NCBI GenBank assembly: GCA_900073065.1
Contig: FJOG01000070.1
Span: 62,423-126,422, forward strand
Source: Phialocephala subalpina
Lineage: Eukaryota; Ascomycota; Leotiomycetes; Helotiales; Mollisiaceae
Direction: 5' to 3'
DNA: 64,000 bases
How positions within the stretch are numbered: position 1 is the first letter of the stretch; each line of letters begins with the position of its first letter. Of the stretch, positions 32,798-43,383 are shown piece by piece. The translations under genes and the position numbers were made by a program. The notes beneath the pieces are model-generated. The model was not told the origin of the DNA, made no database searches, and worked only from the letters and a program-made list of their open reading frames with translations.

Positions 32798-33416
32798 CGA
32801 CTTGTGCTCCATAGCAGGCTTGGTGTGGAGGTGGGGTGGACTGGTTGTCGGGATCATGAGCTTTGAGGCCATCAATATCAAAAGCGAGGTTTTGTACAAA
32901 CTCTTTTAACGACTTGAGGTCTTTGACAAGGTTTTGTACATATTCTTCCGGTGGCTTGAGGTTGCCATCGGTGTTGGTATTAAACTCTGCTTTGGCGTAT
33001 CTATTTTATCAGGTTTAAGAGCTACCTATAATTAAGAGGGAGTAACTTACTCGTACTAATTATCTACTTGCCTCTTATAAGCATTTTGGTCCCATCTTCT
33101 ATGTGTCCTGGTACTGCTGAGTTATTAATATGACTTGTATCCTTCTCGGATCCTTTTTCACGAGCTCTTTTTATAAATCCTGTAGGGTCCTTTGGTTTAC
33201 CTGTCCTTTTTCGAGATAAGTCCTAATAAGGAACGAGATAAGAATAAAAAGTCTATAGAAATAACAATTTGAAAATCTGTAAGCAAAGTCGGGGTATCGG
33301 GTAGAGGAGAAGAATGGTAGGGAAAAGCAAAAGAGGGAAGCGTGGAGGGCACATTTTTCTTAGAAAGACCCTGGGCAACGCTATGTCACGAAATGAATCT
33401 GCCTTGAGATTAAAAG
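32798..33416. other. Spacer without recognised gene
   Basis: About 600 bp downstream of the flavoprotein gene, becoming AT-rich. Nothing gene-like. Confidence 0.35.
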
Positions 33417-33800
33417 GATTTTTTGGGGAGGGGGTGGGGCCTTGTTTTGGTTCATTGGGAGCCGACTTGGTCCCCCTGAACATAGTCGTGTAGAGTTAAC
33501 TTTTGTATAGCAGAACCGAATAAAAAGTAAATTATGATTGGCTATTAAAAGCGAGAGCAGGAACGTGACTAAGCAACCTGAGTAGCGGGTGAGGCGAGAG
33601 TGAGTAGCACCTGAGTAGAGCGGCGACGCTGACTAACCGCGTTGGCTACAAAATAGCAAAATTGTCGTCTGGGATTACCAATATAATCTGCGCCGAAACT
33701 GGGCCTCTCCAAGTCCATTTCCATCTCAGGACCTGAGTAGTCGCTGCTCTAACCTAAGGCGAGCACTAAGCGCGTTGATAAGTCAGACTGAGCAATCAGA
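33417..33800 (+). repeat. Dispersed repeat family, copy 2
   Basis: Begins in a G-rich run (TTTTTTGGGGAGGGGG) and continues TTGGGAGCCGACTTGGTC, AGCAGAACCGAATAAAAAGT, TATGATTGGCTA, GATTACCAATATAATCTGC, then GGACCTGAGTAGTCGCTGCT. It matches copy 3 block by block in the same orientation, with about 70 bp extra in the middle that itself repeats ACCTGAGTAG. No coding capacity credible. Confidence 0.75.
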
Positions 33801-34488
33801 GGGGATCGTCCGGATTCTTCGTCGTGTTAGGGAAGGGAGCTGAAGAGGGACTCGAATGGCAACGATCCATATTTCATGCGCTTGACTGGGGTTATATCAC
33901 ACTCTCGATACGTGAAATCTATACCCTATGCGGAGGAGATAGTCGTAGGCACAAGTGAGAATGATTTCTTACTTTTCAGGGAAGACCGACAGCGGAGGGT
34001 AGTACCTCTATATCCTGTTCAATACTGGGATGAAGAGCCCGGTAGTGTGCAATATCCAGGTATGGAGTATAGAGAGCGTCTTATTGCTCGCATCAAGGAT
34101 AACCATAGCTGCAAACGCGAACAGGAAGGTAAATAGATGGTTTCTGGCCATAGTGTGGAACGTGATCGAGGGATGCGAGGGTAGTGAAGGGGCAGAAGAC
34201 TTCCCAACTGTAAACCTTGAGCTAAGCACAATGGAGACGACGATATGATGAAGGTTATCTCTCGCTACCTAGCCCTTGGTTGCAGTTATGAAGGATCTCA
34301 GAGACTCGATTTAGGCATCACTAAAGCGGTAGCGAAGCCTGAGACCGAAGGTAGAGTTGAGGACAGAGACAAGGACATGAGACAGCAGTTCCACTCAATC
34401 CAAAGTATGGATATATATTTCTATTCTACACCAAACTGAAATTTGCTCATGTGCTCACTCACCCACCCAACAAAGAAGCCATTCCAGC
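33801..34488. other. Spacer; short open frames only
   Basis: An 86-codon plus-strand frame (33876-34136) and an overlapping minus-strand frame with a hydrophobic start (MARNHLFTFLFAFAAMVILD, from about 34167) are present. Neither has a recognisable domain. The latter looks superficially like a small secreted peptide, but evidence is too weak to call. Confidence 0.3.
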
Positions 34489-36726
34489 CTACTGCAGCAC
34501 CAATCTCGTCCTAACACCCTTATAATCATTATGCAGCCCCTCAATATAACTCATACCCACCAGATTACAAACCGTACTTTCATCATCCACTCCCCCTCCC
34601 CCGTCAGTCGCCTCCCCAAACAGAGAGAAGTTAAACGGGAGAGCGGAAAGTAGCGCGAAAGGGTGGATCGGGATCTGCGAGCGAGTTTTGTTCGTCTTGT
34701 CTTCGAGACCAGGATACCTGTCGCCTCCATGCCTGGCCCAATGGTCCAACATCAACCCGGGCCCTCCACTCTCTGTATTATTTACCAACGCAGCAAAAAC
34801 CATCCGCCATCCCCCGATCGATACAATAAGCAGCGCCGCCAAAAATCTATATGTATGCTCGAACCCAACATTCAGCGCAAACTCTAGAATCATAGCTGAG
34901 AATTGTTGTTCAAATTGTTGTTCAAATTGTTGTTCACGAAGCCTGAGCGCTTTGTTTGAAGTTCCTTTTTCGAAGACCAGGCCATTTGGTACGTAGCTTG
35001 ACCACGCTTTGCTGATTTCCGGGGGAGTGCAGTGTGCGAAGTGAAGGGTCGAGCCTAGGAACTGGACACGGCCGAGGATTGTGCCGAGGGATGAGAGGCA
35101 TCGTTTGTTGTTCTTGGAGAGGGGGAAGGAGAATTGGACCAGGCGGATGTCGTTTATGATATTATTTACGAATGGCGGGATTGCGACGTTGAATCGTATT
35201 GAATTTGATGTCTAGTCTGGTGCCTATCTGATATCGGAATCTCAGATTAGTATCGCTTCGAGAATTAGAAGCGCAACGAGTCATGTATACTCTGGAGACG
35301 TAAATTTTTGGGAAATTATAAGAGTAAACTCTTCTTAAGACGTCTAACAAAGCAATAGAGCTCTAAGAGGGGGAGACTTACGACGGCAAGTCAGCCCGGC
35401 GCTTCCCTAGAGGAATATCTTCAATATAGTCTAAAATCCTATAATCGCCGTCTCGCTTGATAAAATACTGCGTGATATCAGCATAGAGGTCTGAACAGCT
35501 TTTGCCGTAGTCGACTTGGAGTCCCAGTTTGTCCGGAAAGCGCATCCGACGCGATGCCCAGGTGACCATAAATCATATCGCTGGGGTTCGTAATTCCCAA
35601 GCCCTTCCTTGCTTCCAAACACGCAAGCATAGTGTTTCCTGCACCTTTGCCACCAATGTAATCCTCGAATTTTTGGCGGGCTTTGTGCATGTCCTCAAGA
35701 CGACTCAGGATGTCAACTCTACTTGGCAGATTGGAAATCGTAGGGTCTGATACACTTTTATCAGATGACTTTGAAAGCTCTCCCAGATCTCCAAACATTC
35801 TCTTCTGGCTATTGACGCGACTAATTCTGTATCTCGCCAAGAGCGAAAGCTGGCAAACATCTCCCCATCTTAAACGCTGCTTGCCGCATTGGATCCAAGG
35901 ATCGGAGGACAGGAGCAGTTCCTGGAAGATCAAGATCCGAGTGAACCAAGCATTGTCGACGATATGGGTCTGGATCGTCTTGCAAAGATCTTGAAGTTCT
36001 GCGTCGCTGTATTTTGAATAGGTGCGTTCTGCGGAGAAGGGTGCTTGGTTTTCATCATATAGATGGTGAAAAGTGCTGAAGAGAGTGTTTATTTCTTGGC
36101 TGGAATCATCGAGGTAGATGATCGTGTGCCGGGCGATGGTGTAGACAGATCCCATCAGCTGGACCTACTCTAGGTAACGGGTAAGTTAGCAGATACCTAA
36201 TAGAGAAGGTTCCTGGAGGATTGAAAAACGTTGTCTTGAGAGACATTCTAAAAGAGGAAGGGCTTTATTCCTCAAACCTACTATTGCGCTCCTCTACATC
36301 CTGCTGATTAATACAAATAGCATCCGCCCAAACCTTGATGATTCCTTTATCATCTCGTATGTGGCGTAAGACTGAGTCCAGATTCGGCGTAACATAGAAC
36401 GAGCACCCATTAACGACGATGTGCCGCAGTTCAGTTGACAGGCCCCAGACGTAGGATAAAGCAGTGTAGTGATTAATGAGATCTTTCTTGTATTGAGAAA
36501 GAGTAATGTGCTCGATGGCGCATTTGAGCTCGGCTGATACATCGGCGGTGGGGTATAGAAGGAGCACTCTGATGGCATCGTCCTCAAGAAGGGGGCTGTA
36601 CCCGTACATTGGCCGCTTGGTGGAAGTGCCTGCAGGTGTTGACCACATCGATGCTAATGTTGATGTTCTCTTAAAAACAGTTGAATTCCAAGACTGTGCG
36701 CATATGGAAAACGTAGAATAGCACAA
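34489..36726 (-). pseudogene. HET-domain (heterokaryon incompatibility) protein gene, disrupted
   Basis: Minus strand. The first part (36726-36265) holds the HET core: YTALSYVWG, HIVVNGCSFYVTPNLDSVLR and KVWADAICINQQDVEERN. The next part (36155-35540) continues with MGSVYTIARHTIIYLDDS, WFTRILIFQELLLS and MIYGHLGIASDA. Near 35540 the frame must shift by one base to continue as LQVDYGKSCSDLYADITQYF. A GTAAGT after DLPS (35380) suggests an intron. The last part (35215-34489) is a long open frame with hydrophobic FLAALLIVSIGG preceded by (EQQF)x3. I found no splice solution joining the first two parts in frame. Family role: trigger of incompatibility cell death. As read it is probably inactive. 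Confidence 0.7.
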
Positions 36727-37375
36727 ACCAAGTAATAAGTGATGATATCAATGATTATGTGCTTATAGGCAGCGTTGGATGAGATATATGATTTTGCTCA
36801 CGGGGCCGAAGAATTGTTATACTGAAGGCTGATACTCCTCGCCTAAAAAACACCCTAAAATCTGGTGGCGGGTGATTTGGGACCAGCGCAGCCCTTCTTG
36901 GTCAGATCACTTTTTTACTTAGAAAAATCGCGATTCTTTGATGTTCGCCGTAGAAAATTAAGCGAGTCTGGTCTGAATCACTCGACCCCTAGAATTTCAC
37001 ATTGAAGAGTGTTCGTTAGCCCGCCTCCGTTTCTGCGCACGAATGCGCCGAACTCTTGAAACGGTCTCGCGAATATCAAGCACAAGGACATATGCCCTAC
37101 TAAGAGCCCCTGAAGGACCCCTCCGATACCCTGTACACGTGAGGTTAGATCTTCATCTCCAAGCACTTACTTTTGAAGCATGTGCGAGTGCCGGGGGGAA
37201 GTGGTTAACACAAGTCACATGACTGCAAATTCACGTGATACTACCAAAAACTTGTGATTCTGGATCGCCCGTATTTAATATACCGTACTTCAGAAAAGAT
37301 ATCAGTGTGTGCCTTCGTATAAAAACCTTATGATTGTATACACCTAACTAACATTGGGTAGGATTGAATCACTTG
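36727..37375. other. Spacer without recognised gene
   Basis: About 650 bp upstream of the HET gene; probably its former promoter. Nothing else seen. Confidence 0.35.
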
Positions 37376-37545
37376 AAGTTATAATATTACAGGCTGGAAT
37401 ACCCTAGATTTTAGTACTAAAAAGTTGGGTACTCGGAATTGTATTACTTCAAGTTGCAGTACTACAAGTTGCGGTACTTCGGCAGGTAGTGCTCCAAACG
37501 AGGGTACTCGAGGGCTAACGTTCTGAAAGACATATAATCGAGCGA
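37376..37545 (-). repeat. 15-bp degenerate tandem repeat (about 11 units)
   Basis: Consecutive 15-mers such as ACTTCAAGTTGCAGT, ACTACAAGTTGCGGT and ACTTCGGCAGGTAGT run without spacing. The minus strand translates to a five-residue pattern with hydrophobics in register (LVVLQ LEVIQ FRVPN FLVLK SRVFQ). It shares period and wording (GTACT-C-AGTTG) with the zone at 29.1-29.7 kb. No intact gene. Confidence 0.7.
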
Positions 37546-38071
37546 CAAGGTACAGCTTAAGTATATAATTCTGCACATGACACCACCTTCAAGCGCTCAG
37601 CTCTTTTTTCTTCTTTCTCTAGCTTATATTTTTCGGATAAAGGCAATTCTATGAATGCGGCGATCTGCTGACTTCGTACGTTCTATCACTCTAATGTTTT
37701 CATCGTGATAGCACCTCTTATACAACGTCTCGTATAAGAGGGTTGCTATGACGGCGCGGCGCTTCAATTCGGCTGACGTACGACGAATTCTTTTCCTAAA
37801 CCGACCCGAAGCTGTGGTAAGCAATATCAGGTAGCTCTTCCTGAACCTAGGATGTCCGGGAATTAACCTGGATGAGAGATATCACGTGATCCATGCTTTT
37901 CTAGAATATTTTGTCGATTGGACTCTCCTTCATTCCCTATATTGGAATTCTAGTAATTTGGCAATTCCACAACGAGATCGCTAGAGGCTTTGTGCGGCAT
38001 TTACGATTATAAGTAAACGAGCGAGGAACAGAGACAATGAAAATGGCCCACTTTGGCCGAGGAAAGGGCTA
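37546..38071. other. Spacer without recognised gene
   Basis: A 66-codon basic minus-strand frame (37624-37824) is present, without recognisable domain. Otherwise nothing. Confidence 0.3.
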
Positions 38072-38390
38072 TTTTGGGGGGGGGAACCTTTTTGGGCTCC
38101 ATTCCCTGGGAGCCAATTTGGTCTCCCTGAATATGGCCGTGTACAAAAAAAATTTGAAAGCAGAACCGAAGGATAAAGTAAAGTATGATTGGTTAACTTT
38201 GAGGGAGAGCGGCGATGGTGATTAACCGTGTTGGAAGGATGGGAGGTAAAGATTCGGCTGAGATTACCACTATAATCTGCGACAAAAAGTAACCTCACCA
38301 AAATCCATTTCCGTCTTTGTACCTGAGCAGTCACTGCCCCAACCCGAGCACCTACCGGGTTGAGGGGTAGGATTCCTGACCAATGAGATA
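38072..38390 (+). repeat. Dispersed repeat family, copy 3
   Basis: Same order of blocks as copy 2: a G-rich run, CTGGGAGCCAATTTGGTC, AGCAGAACCGAAGGATAAAG, TATGATTGGTTA, GATTACCACTATAATCTGC, TCCATTTCCGTCTTTG, then TACCTGAGCAGTCACTGCC. It lies across a 162-codon minus-strand open frame (37981-38469) which is therefore rejected as a gene. Confidence 0.75.
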
Positions 38391-39212
38391 CGTTATTAGA
38401 TTGGGCGCCAAGACCTATTTGATGAAAGAATCGTAAGTGAATCTCCCCATGTACCATATAACAGCTCATTCAAAGTTCGTATCGCGGGGAAATGGAATAA
38501 GAAAGTTTGACAGTACCCAGGGGCCGGATTTGAGATATACTTTTGGCTAGTCTCATGTAGCGGAATGAAGCTGTTTATTTCAAGGTATAACTAACTTTCT
38601 TCTAACCCTGTCCGGCTTAACGGATGTATAGAGCCTAAGTCCGTGCGCTAAGGGTGTTTGCCAGGCACGGAATTATGTCGACATGTTCGCAACGGGCCGC
38701 AGTTAGCTCTTGGTTCTGCCACGGTCGAGTCCCAGGGTCTGCCGGTAGTCAACTCACTGCAACAATGCCAGAAGGTTTTTCAAATCAAGGGGAATACGTT
38801 CGGGAATTCGTTCGAAAATAATCTCGCGCCCCACATATCGAGCATTAACTCTTCACCTTATCCTCGGCACTGTTCGGGATTTACTTGACCCATTTTCCCC
38901 TCCTTGTAATGGAGATGGAAAAGTTTAAACTCCAAAGTGCGGACCGCTGGGAGGATAGTGAGGTATTTCAAAGGCAATCTAGACTCAGAACTTACGCAAT
39001 GAGAAAGTTTGGCCGGGAAGCTAACCCGTGATTCTTGTCTCGCTCGGCGGAGAATGAGGTAATAAATGGAGGTGGAGGGGAAAGAAGTATTCTGACACAT
39101 GGGATAAGTAGCCTGGAAGGGTATTGCATTTACTTAAAGTCTGAAGACGCCGCTCTCCATATCTCAGTTCTCCAGAATATTGTCCTCCACTCAAGCTACA
39201 ACTCTTTCCACG
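38391..39212. other. Spacer and P450 promoter
   Basis: About 820 bp. No gene recognised; the last few hundred bases presumably contain the cytochrome P450 promoter. Confidence 0.35.
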
Positions 39213-41304
39213 ATGAATGAAATACAAGTTCTATTGCCGATGCCGAATGCCACAGCTATTGAAGGTTTTGTCAACATGACTCCTCATGTTTGGATCTATA
39301 AAATGTGTGTTCTTCTTGCCGTCCTCACCTTCGCGGGATGGAGGTTGAGTACAGGCACAAAGTCGTCACTCCAACTCCCTGGTCCACTTGGTATTCCTTT
39401 TTTTGGCAATATTTTTGAGGCAAGTTTTGATTTTTGGTGCGCTCTTCAGGGGCCGAAACGATGCTAACGGAAGAAAGCTGCATGCCGGCCATGCAAAAAC
39501 ACTCGCTACGTGGGCTAAGAAATACGGAGATATATTCCGCGTCCTTCTTGGTAATCGCGAAGCTGTAAGTGGCCATATCTCGCAGGTCATCCGAGGTAGT
39601 CATGCTCACTCCGACTTCCATTCAGGTTGTCCTGAATACACGGACTGCGGTAGCTAAGACCCTGGTCAAACAAGGAGCAACCTTTCAATCCAGGCCAGAG
39701 TGGAACCTCTGGCATGGCGCCTTCGTCCATGCTGCGGATACAGGCGGGATCTTAACGATTGGAAGTGGGTTCTTTGCTTTGGTTCTGCAGATATGCGCTG
39801 TCGTATGGATGGTTTCGCTGACTCGAGGTGATTGCCGCATAGCCACTAAATGGGGACAGAACGTAGGGACTTTGCGAAAGATGCTAGCACCCTATACTTC
39901 ATCTCAAAAGTTGCCAAAGTGCGTCTGATATCCTGCACTGTTGATTGGCTTTTAATTACTGAAAGCCTTGCAGGTATAATCATTTTGTCTCACGGCGCTA
40001 CCTTCGTCTCATCAAGATGTTGGCAGATTCGATGTCTAAACCACGCGACCTAGGACTCTGCTGGTGGTCGACAACTGTTGGAATCGGCACAGACCAACTC
40101 GTCGGCTACATCCACGACGATGAGTTCACCAAGGTCATCTGCGATACCGAGATTGGTATTTTCAGGCAGCGAAGTTTTGGAACACCTTACCATGACTGGG
40201 TACCCCTTATCAACATTGCTGAAATCACAGCTAGCACTGCCGCCACGTTCGCGAATGGCTTCCTAGGGCTATTTGGTCTTTCCATTCCACAGATGAATTT
40301 CAACGTAGCTGAAGACAGAGCGAGTCAGCTCCGCCACGCCCAAGCAAAGTATTGCAAGCACCAACTTGCCACACTTCTTCAGCGCATCTCTGAAGGAGAC
40401 CAAACCCCCTCACAGTTGGGTGACCTCTTCCGCGCCCTTCCCGATCCATTGTCGCACCACGATTCGTACTTGCTCATGACTACGCTGTCCGGCTCAGGGA
40501 TGGCAACCGGGACAACCTTGAACTGGCTCATGGGAAAATTAGCTGCCAATCAAGAAATGCAGGATAGAGCCTACCAGGCCATCCATGATGTCTATGCTGC
40601 TGAGGTTCCCGATCCACATGACACGGATCGCGTAGAATACATCAAGGCGTTGGGCCTCGAGGCGGGCCGCTACTGGACACCAGTACGCCTTGGGTTTTTC
40701 CGGGAGACGCAAGCCGACTCAAACGTTGACGGCCGCTTCATTCCCAAGGATACCATGATCGTCTACAATTCGTACCAGATCAACCGTGATCCATCCGGCT
40801 ATGACCTTCCCGACGAGTTCATCCCAGAGAGGTGGATGAACGGCCATTACGGTCGTACCGATACCATCGGGCCTGCTGGCGACAAAATTGGCGTTCCCCA
40901 TATGGGACACGGCACTGGTCGGCGGATGTGCATGGGAGTGCCCAGTAAGTCACCGCATAGATGGCCCGAGATTTTGATGAAATGAATGTTCGCTGACCTT
41001 TTGCCCTTCTTCAGATGTGAACAAGACGCTGTATGGGATACTGGCACTGACGCTGCATTTCTTCAAGCTTGAGCGGGCTGAGCTCAATGATGAAGGAATG
41101 CGTGACGTCTTTCCATCCTTCCGCGCCGCTGGTCAATGTTCCATGAATATGGACCCTATTAAGGACCAAATTTCGGATTGCGACGCCCAAGCCGTCCCAT
41201 TCGCGGTTGGGATTCGACTTATTCCTCGTAACCCGGACCAACTCAATTTCTGGATTAAGGAAGACCACCGCACTCTCCAAGAGTTTGATGGTGTGTTTGG
41301 TTAA
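39213..41304 (+). CDS. Cytochrome P450 monooxygenase (589 aa)
   Basis: Six exons: 39213-39419, 39478-39564, 39626-39764, 39843-39918, 39974-40944, 41015-41304. The joined frame is open throughout. The first intron uses a GC donor (GAG|GCAAGT) with a GCTAAC branch and AAAG acceptor; the others are GT-AG (55-78 bp). An N-terminal membrane anchor (MCVLLAVLTFAGWRL) precedes the Pro-rich hinge LPGPLGIPFFGN. The ExxR pair EAGR is near residue 399. The PERW motif comes next. The heme loop HMGHGTGRRMCMG has its cysteine near residue 489. The overall pattern is like fungal microsomal P450s of the phenylacetate-hydroxylase type, but the substrate cannot be inferred. No NRPS, PKS or terpene gene is adjacent. 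Confidence 0.9.
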
Positions 41305-42428
41305 ACAAGGTCTGTGTGCCAACGTTCCAAGCGTCTGAGAGAAATTGGAGTTTGATGTTATACAGAGGTAAAGCGGTATGAAGTATTCGATTCAGAGGAC
41401 AAAAGGTTTGAGGGTGTGCTAGGTGGTCGACTCATTCATTCCTTAGCTCAAGGAGCAGTAGGCGGAGGGGAAACCAATTGTTGTACTTAGTCACGTACAG
41501 TCTAGTAGTGCAAAAATGTGACTGAGTATCCTGAGTAGTAAGTGCGTCGAGGTCAGATGCGTTGGCGCCACCTCTCGATGAGCTGCGACAGCTCGCATCT
41601 TCCGTGGCTCAATATATGGTAGATGTGAAGTAGGGCACCTCAGAAATCCAATCTGAAACTTGACTCCAACTGCTTGTCGTCCTCGGCTGGACTGTTCTCG
41701 CTTCAAGGCGCCTTGAAGTAGTGAAGCACTTTGGCATATCTGCCGCCACCTCGAACATTACTCGCACTCAGAACTAACTTTGACGGCCATGATCTCGAGA
41801 GCTTCTCGGGTAACCGCATTGGGAAAGAAATCGCGAGCTTCAGACGTACCCGACTACCCGGACCCAAGCCACTTGCGCAGTCTTTCTCTGTATCGCGGTT
41901 CCGGTTTTTTGGAAACCACAAACTCCCAACCACTTATAGACCTCAACCGCGATGCTTTGGCAATTCAGACACGATGCTACATCGCTTTCGTGATGGCTGT
42001 TGTTGAAATCTGCTTCAAAGAATACGAAAATGGCAACCCATCGCATGACACATTCGCTCCTTCACGTACAACCATCTCCGCCTTGCATCCCACGCTAAGC
42101 TACCACCTTAGCACCATCATACCTCATACCCATACAACAAATACTTTATCAATCCTCACCTTTAAAAGCGGTTCTGGTTACTGAGTGGTTGGATGGTTCG
42201 TATTTGACACTCGCTAAGATGGATAGCTTCCATTTTGACATCAAGAGACTCAGGCTTGCACAGATTGGGGCAATGAAAACGCCGGGTACGTCTTTTATGA
42301 TGTCTATGGGAGATGTATATATACTTGTGGAACGGCAAAGGAAGAACTCAGTATCCAAACTCGCTCTCGCTGATTGTCCAACTCGCGACCTTTCGAAATC
42401 TTCCTCACATCCAAGACCATCCTTCAAG
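41305..42428. other. Intergenic region
   Basis: About 1.1 kb. A 134-codon frame (41780-42184) has no domain. The words ACTGAGTATCCTGAGTAGTA near 41520 recall the dispersed repeat core, so a short degraded copy may lie here. Confidence 0.35.
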
Positions 42429-43351
42429 ATGAAATCAAAAACACTCCTCCCTTTCTTCCCCGCCATCGTGGCAGCAGAAATGGGCGCAGGACCAGGCCCA
42501 TACCCAAACGGCACCTTCTACGCCTCCGCAAATGCCAACCCCAACGCCACCGGCTCCGTCTTCCTCGAAGGCCTCAATATGGCCAACCCAACCAACACGC
42601 TCCAACCTAAACTCTGGACCGCCTCCATAAACGTGACCTCGGTTCCCAATTTCCCCGGGTCCTCCAACTCCTCCTCAACCATCACCAACTCAGTCATCAG
42701 CCTCGATGCAAGGGGGAACTTCATCTCCAATTCGAGTTCCTGGGATACGTGCGCGATTGTTATGCAGAGCGTAGCGATAAATGCTACTGTGAAAGGTCAG
42801 AATGATAATGGGAATTGTAGTGCGACGTTGGGGATCGAGTGTGCGAATGCGTGGACGAGAGCAATTGCGCGTTCGAGGCAGGTTGCTGCGACGAGCAGAA
42901 GGGATCCGGGGGATGGGGCATGTGGTGGGATGACGTTTCCGGATGTTCCGGATGAGTGCATGGGGAGCCTCAATTCGAGCTTGATTGCTACAGGTGAACT
43001 CCAGAGGAAGCCCGGGATGATTTCGACTGACACGTTTTAGACATTAATAACAGCAACGTGACGGCCAGACAAGCATTATTCTACAATGCCGATATGCCCC
43101 ATAATGTATCGAACCACACTCCCTATGAGGTCGCAGCTACTCGTATTTGGCCCATTCTCCTTGTACAGTCTCCTAGAAGGGATGTCTTCAATGGAAGTGG
43201 CGCGACGTCTGTCGGATTGAGCTGTTTGAGAGCCACGAACTTCACGCCCGGCTCTGAGGAGATTGGTGATGTCCCAGGAGCTGGAAGCCGAATGGGATAC
43301 AGTGTCTGGGGATTGGTTGGTATGATGACTATGATGGCCTTCGCTCTATAG
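42429..43351 (+). CDS. Secreted, probably GPI-anchored glycoprotein (291 aa)
   Basis: Two exons, 42429-42993 and 43041-43351, with a 47-bp intron (GTGAAC donor, CTGAC branch, TTTAG acceptor) in frame. The N-terminus MKSKTLLPFFPAIVAAEMGA is a signal peptide. The mature part is rich in Asn/Ser/Thr with many N-x-S/T sites and several cysteines. The C-terminus MGYSVWGLVGMMTMMAFAL is a hydrophobic tail after a small-residue stretch, as in GPI attachment signals. No catalytic motif is recognised. A role at the cell wall or surface is inferred. Its stop lies 32 bp from the stop of the convergent regulator gene. Confidence 0.8.
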
Positions 43352-43383
43352 ATACCATTAATCGTCGGTGTTAGGGAAGGTGT

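Noticed and set aside
33253..33483. 76-codon minus-strand frame with hydrophobic tail
   Set aside because: Overlaps the start of dispersed repeat copy 2.
34008..34229. Putative small secreted peptide on the minus strand
   Set aside because: Only a hydrophobic N-terminus; overlaps another frame and lacks cysteines or homology.
37981..38469. 162-codon minus-strand frame
   Set aside because: Covers dispersed repeat copy 3; copy 2 gives a different, short frame, so it is not conserved coding sequence.
38650..38740. tRNA-like words (GGTCGAGTCCCAGG)
   Set aside because: No cloverleaf could be drawn around them.
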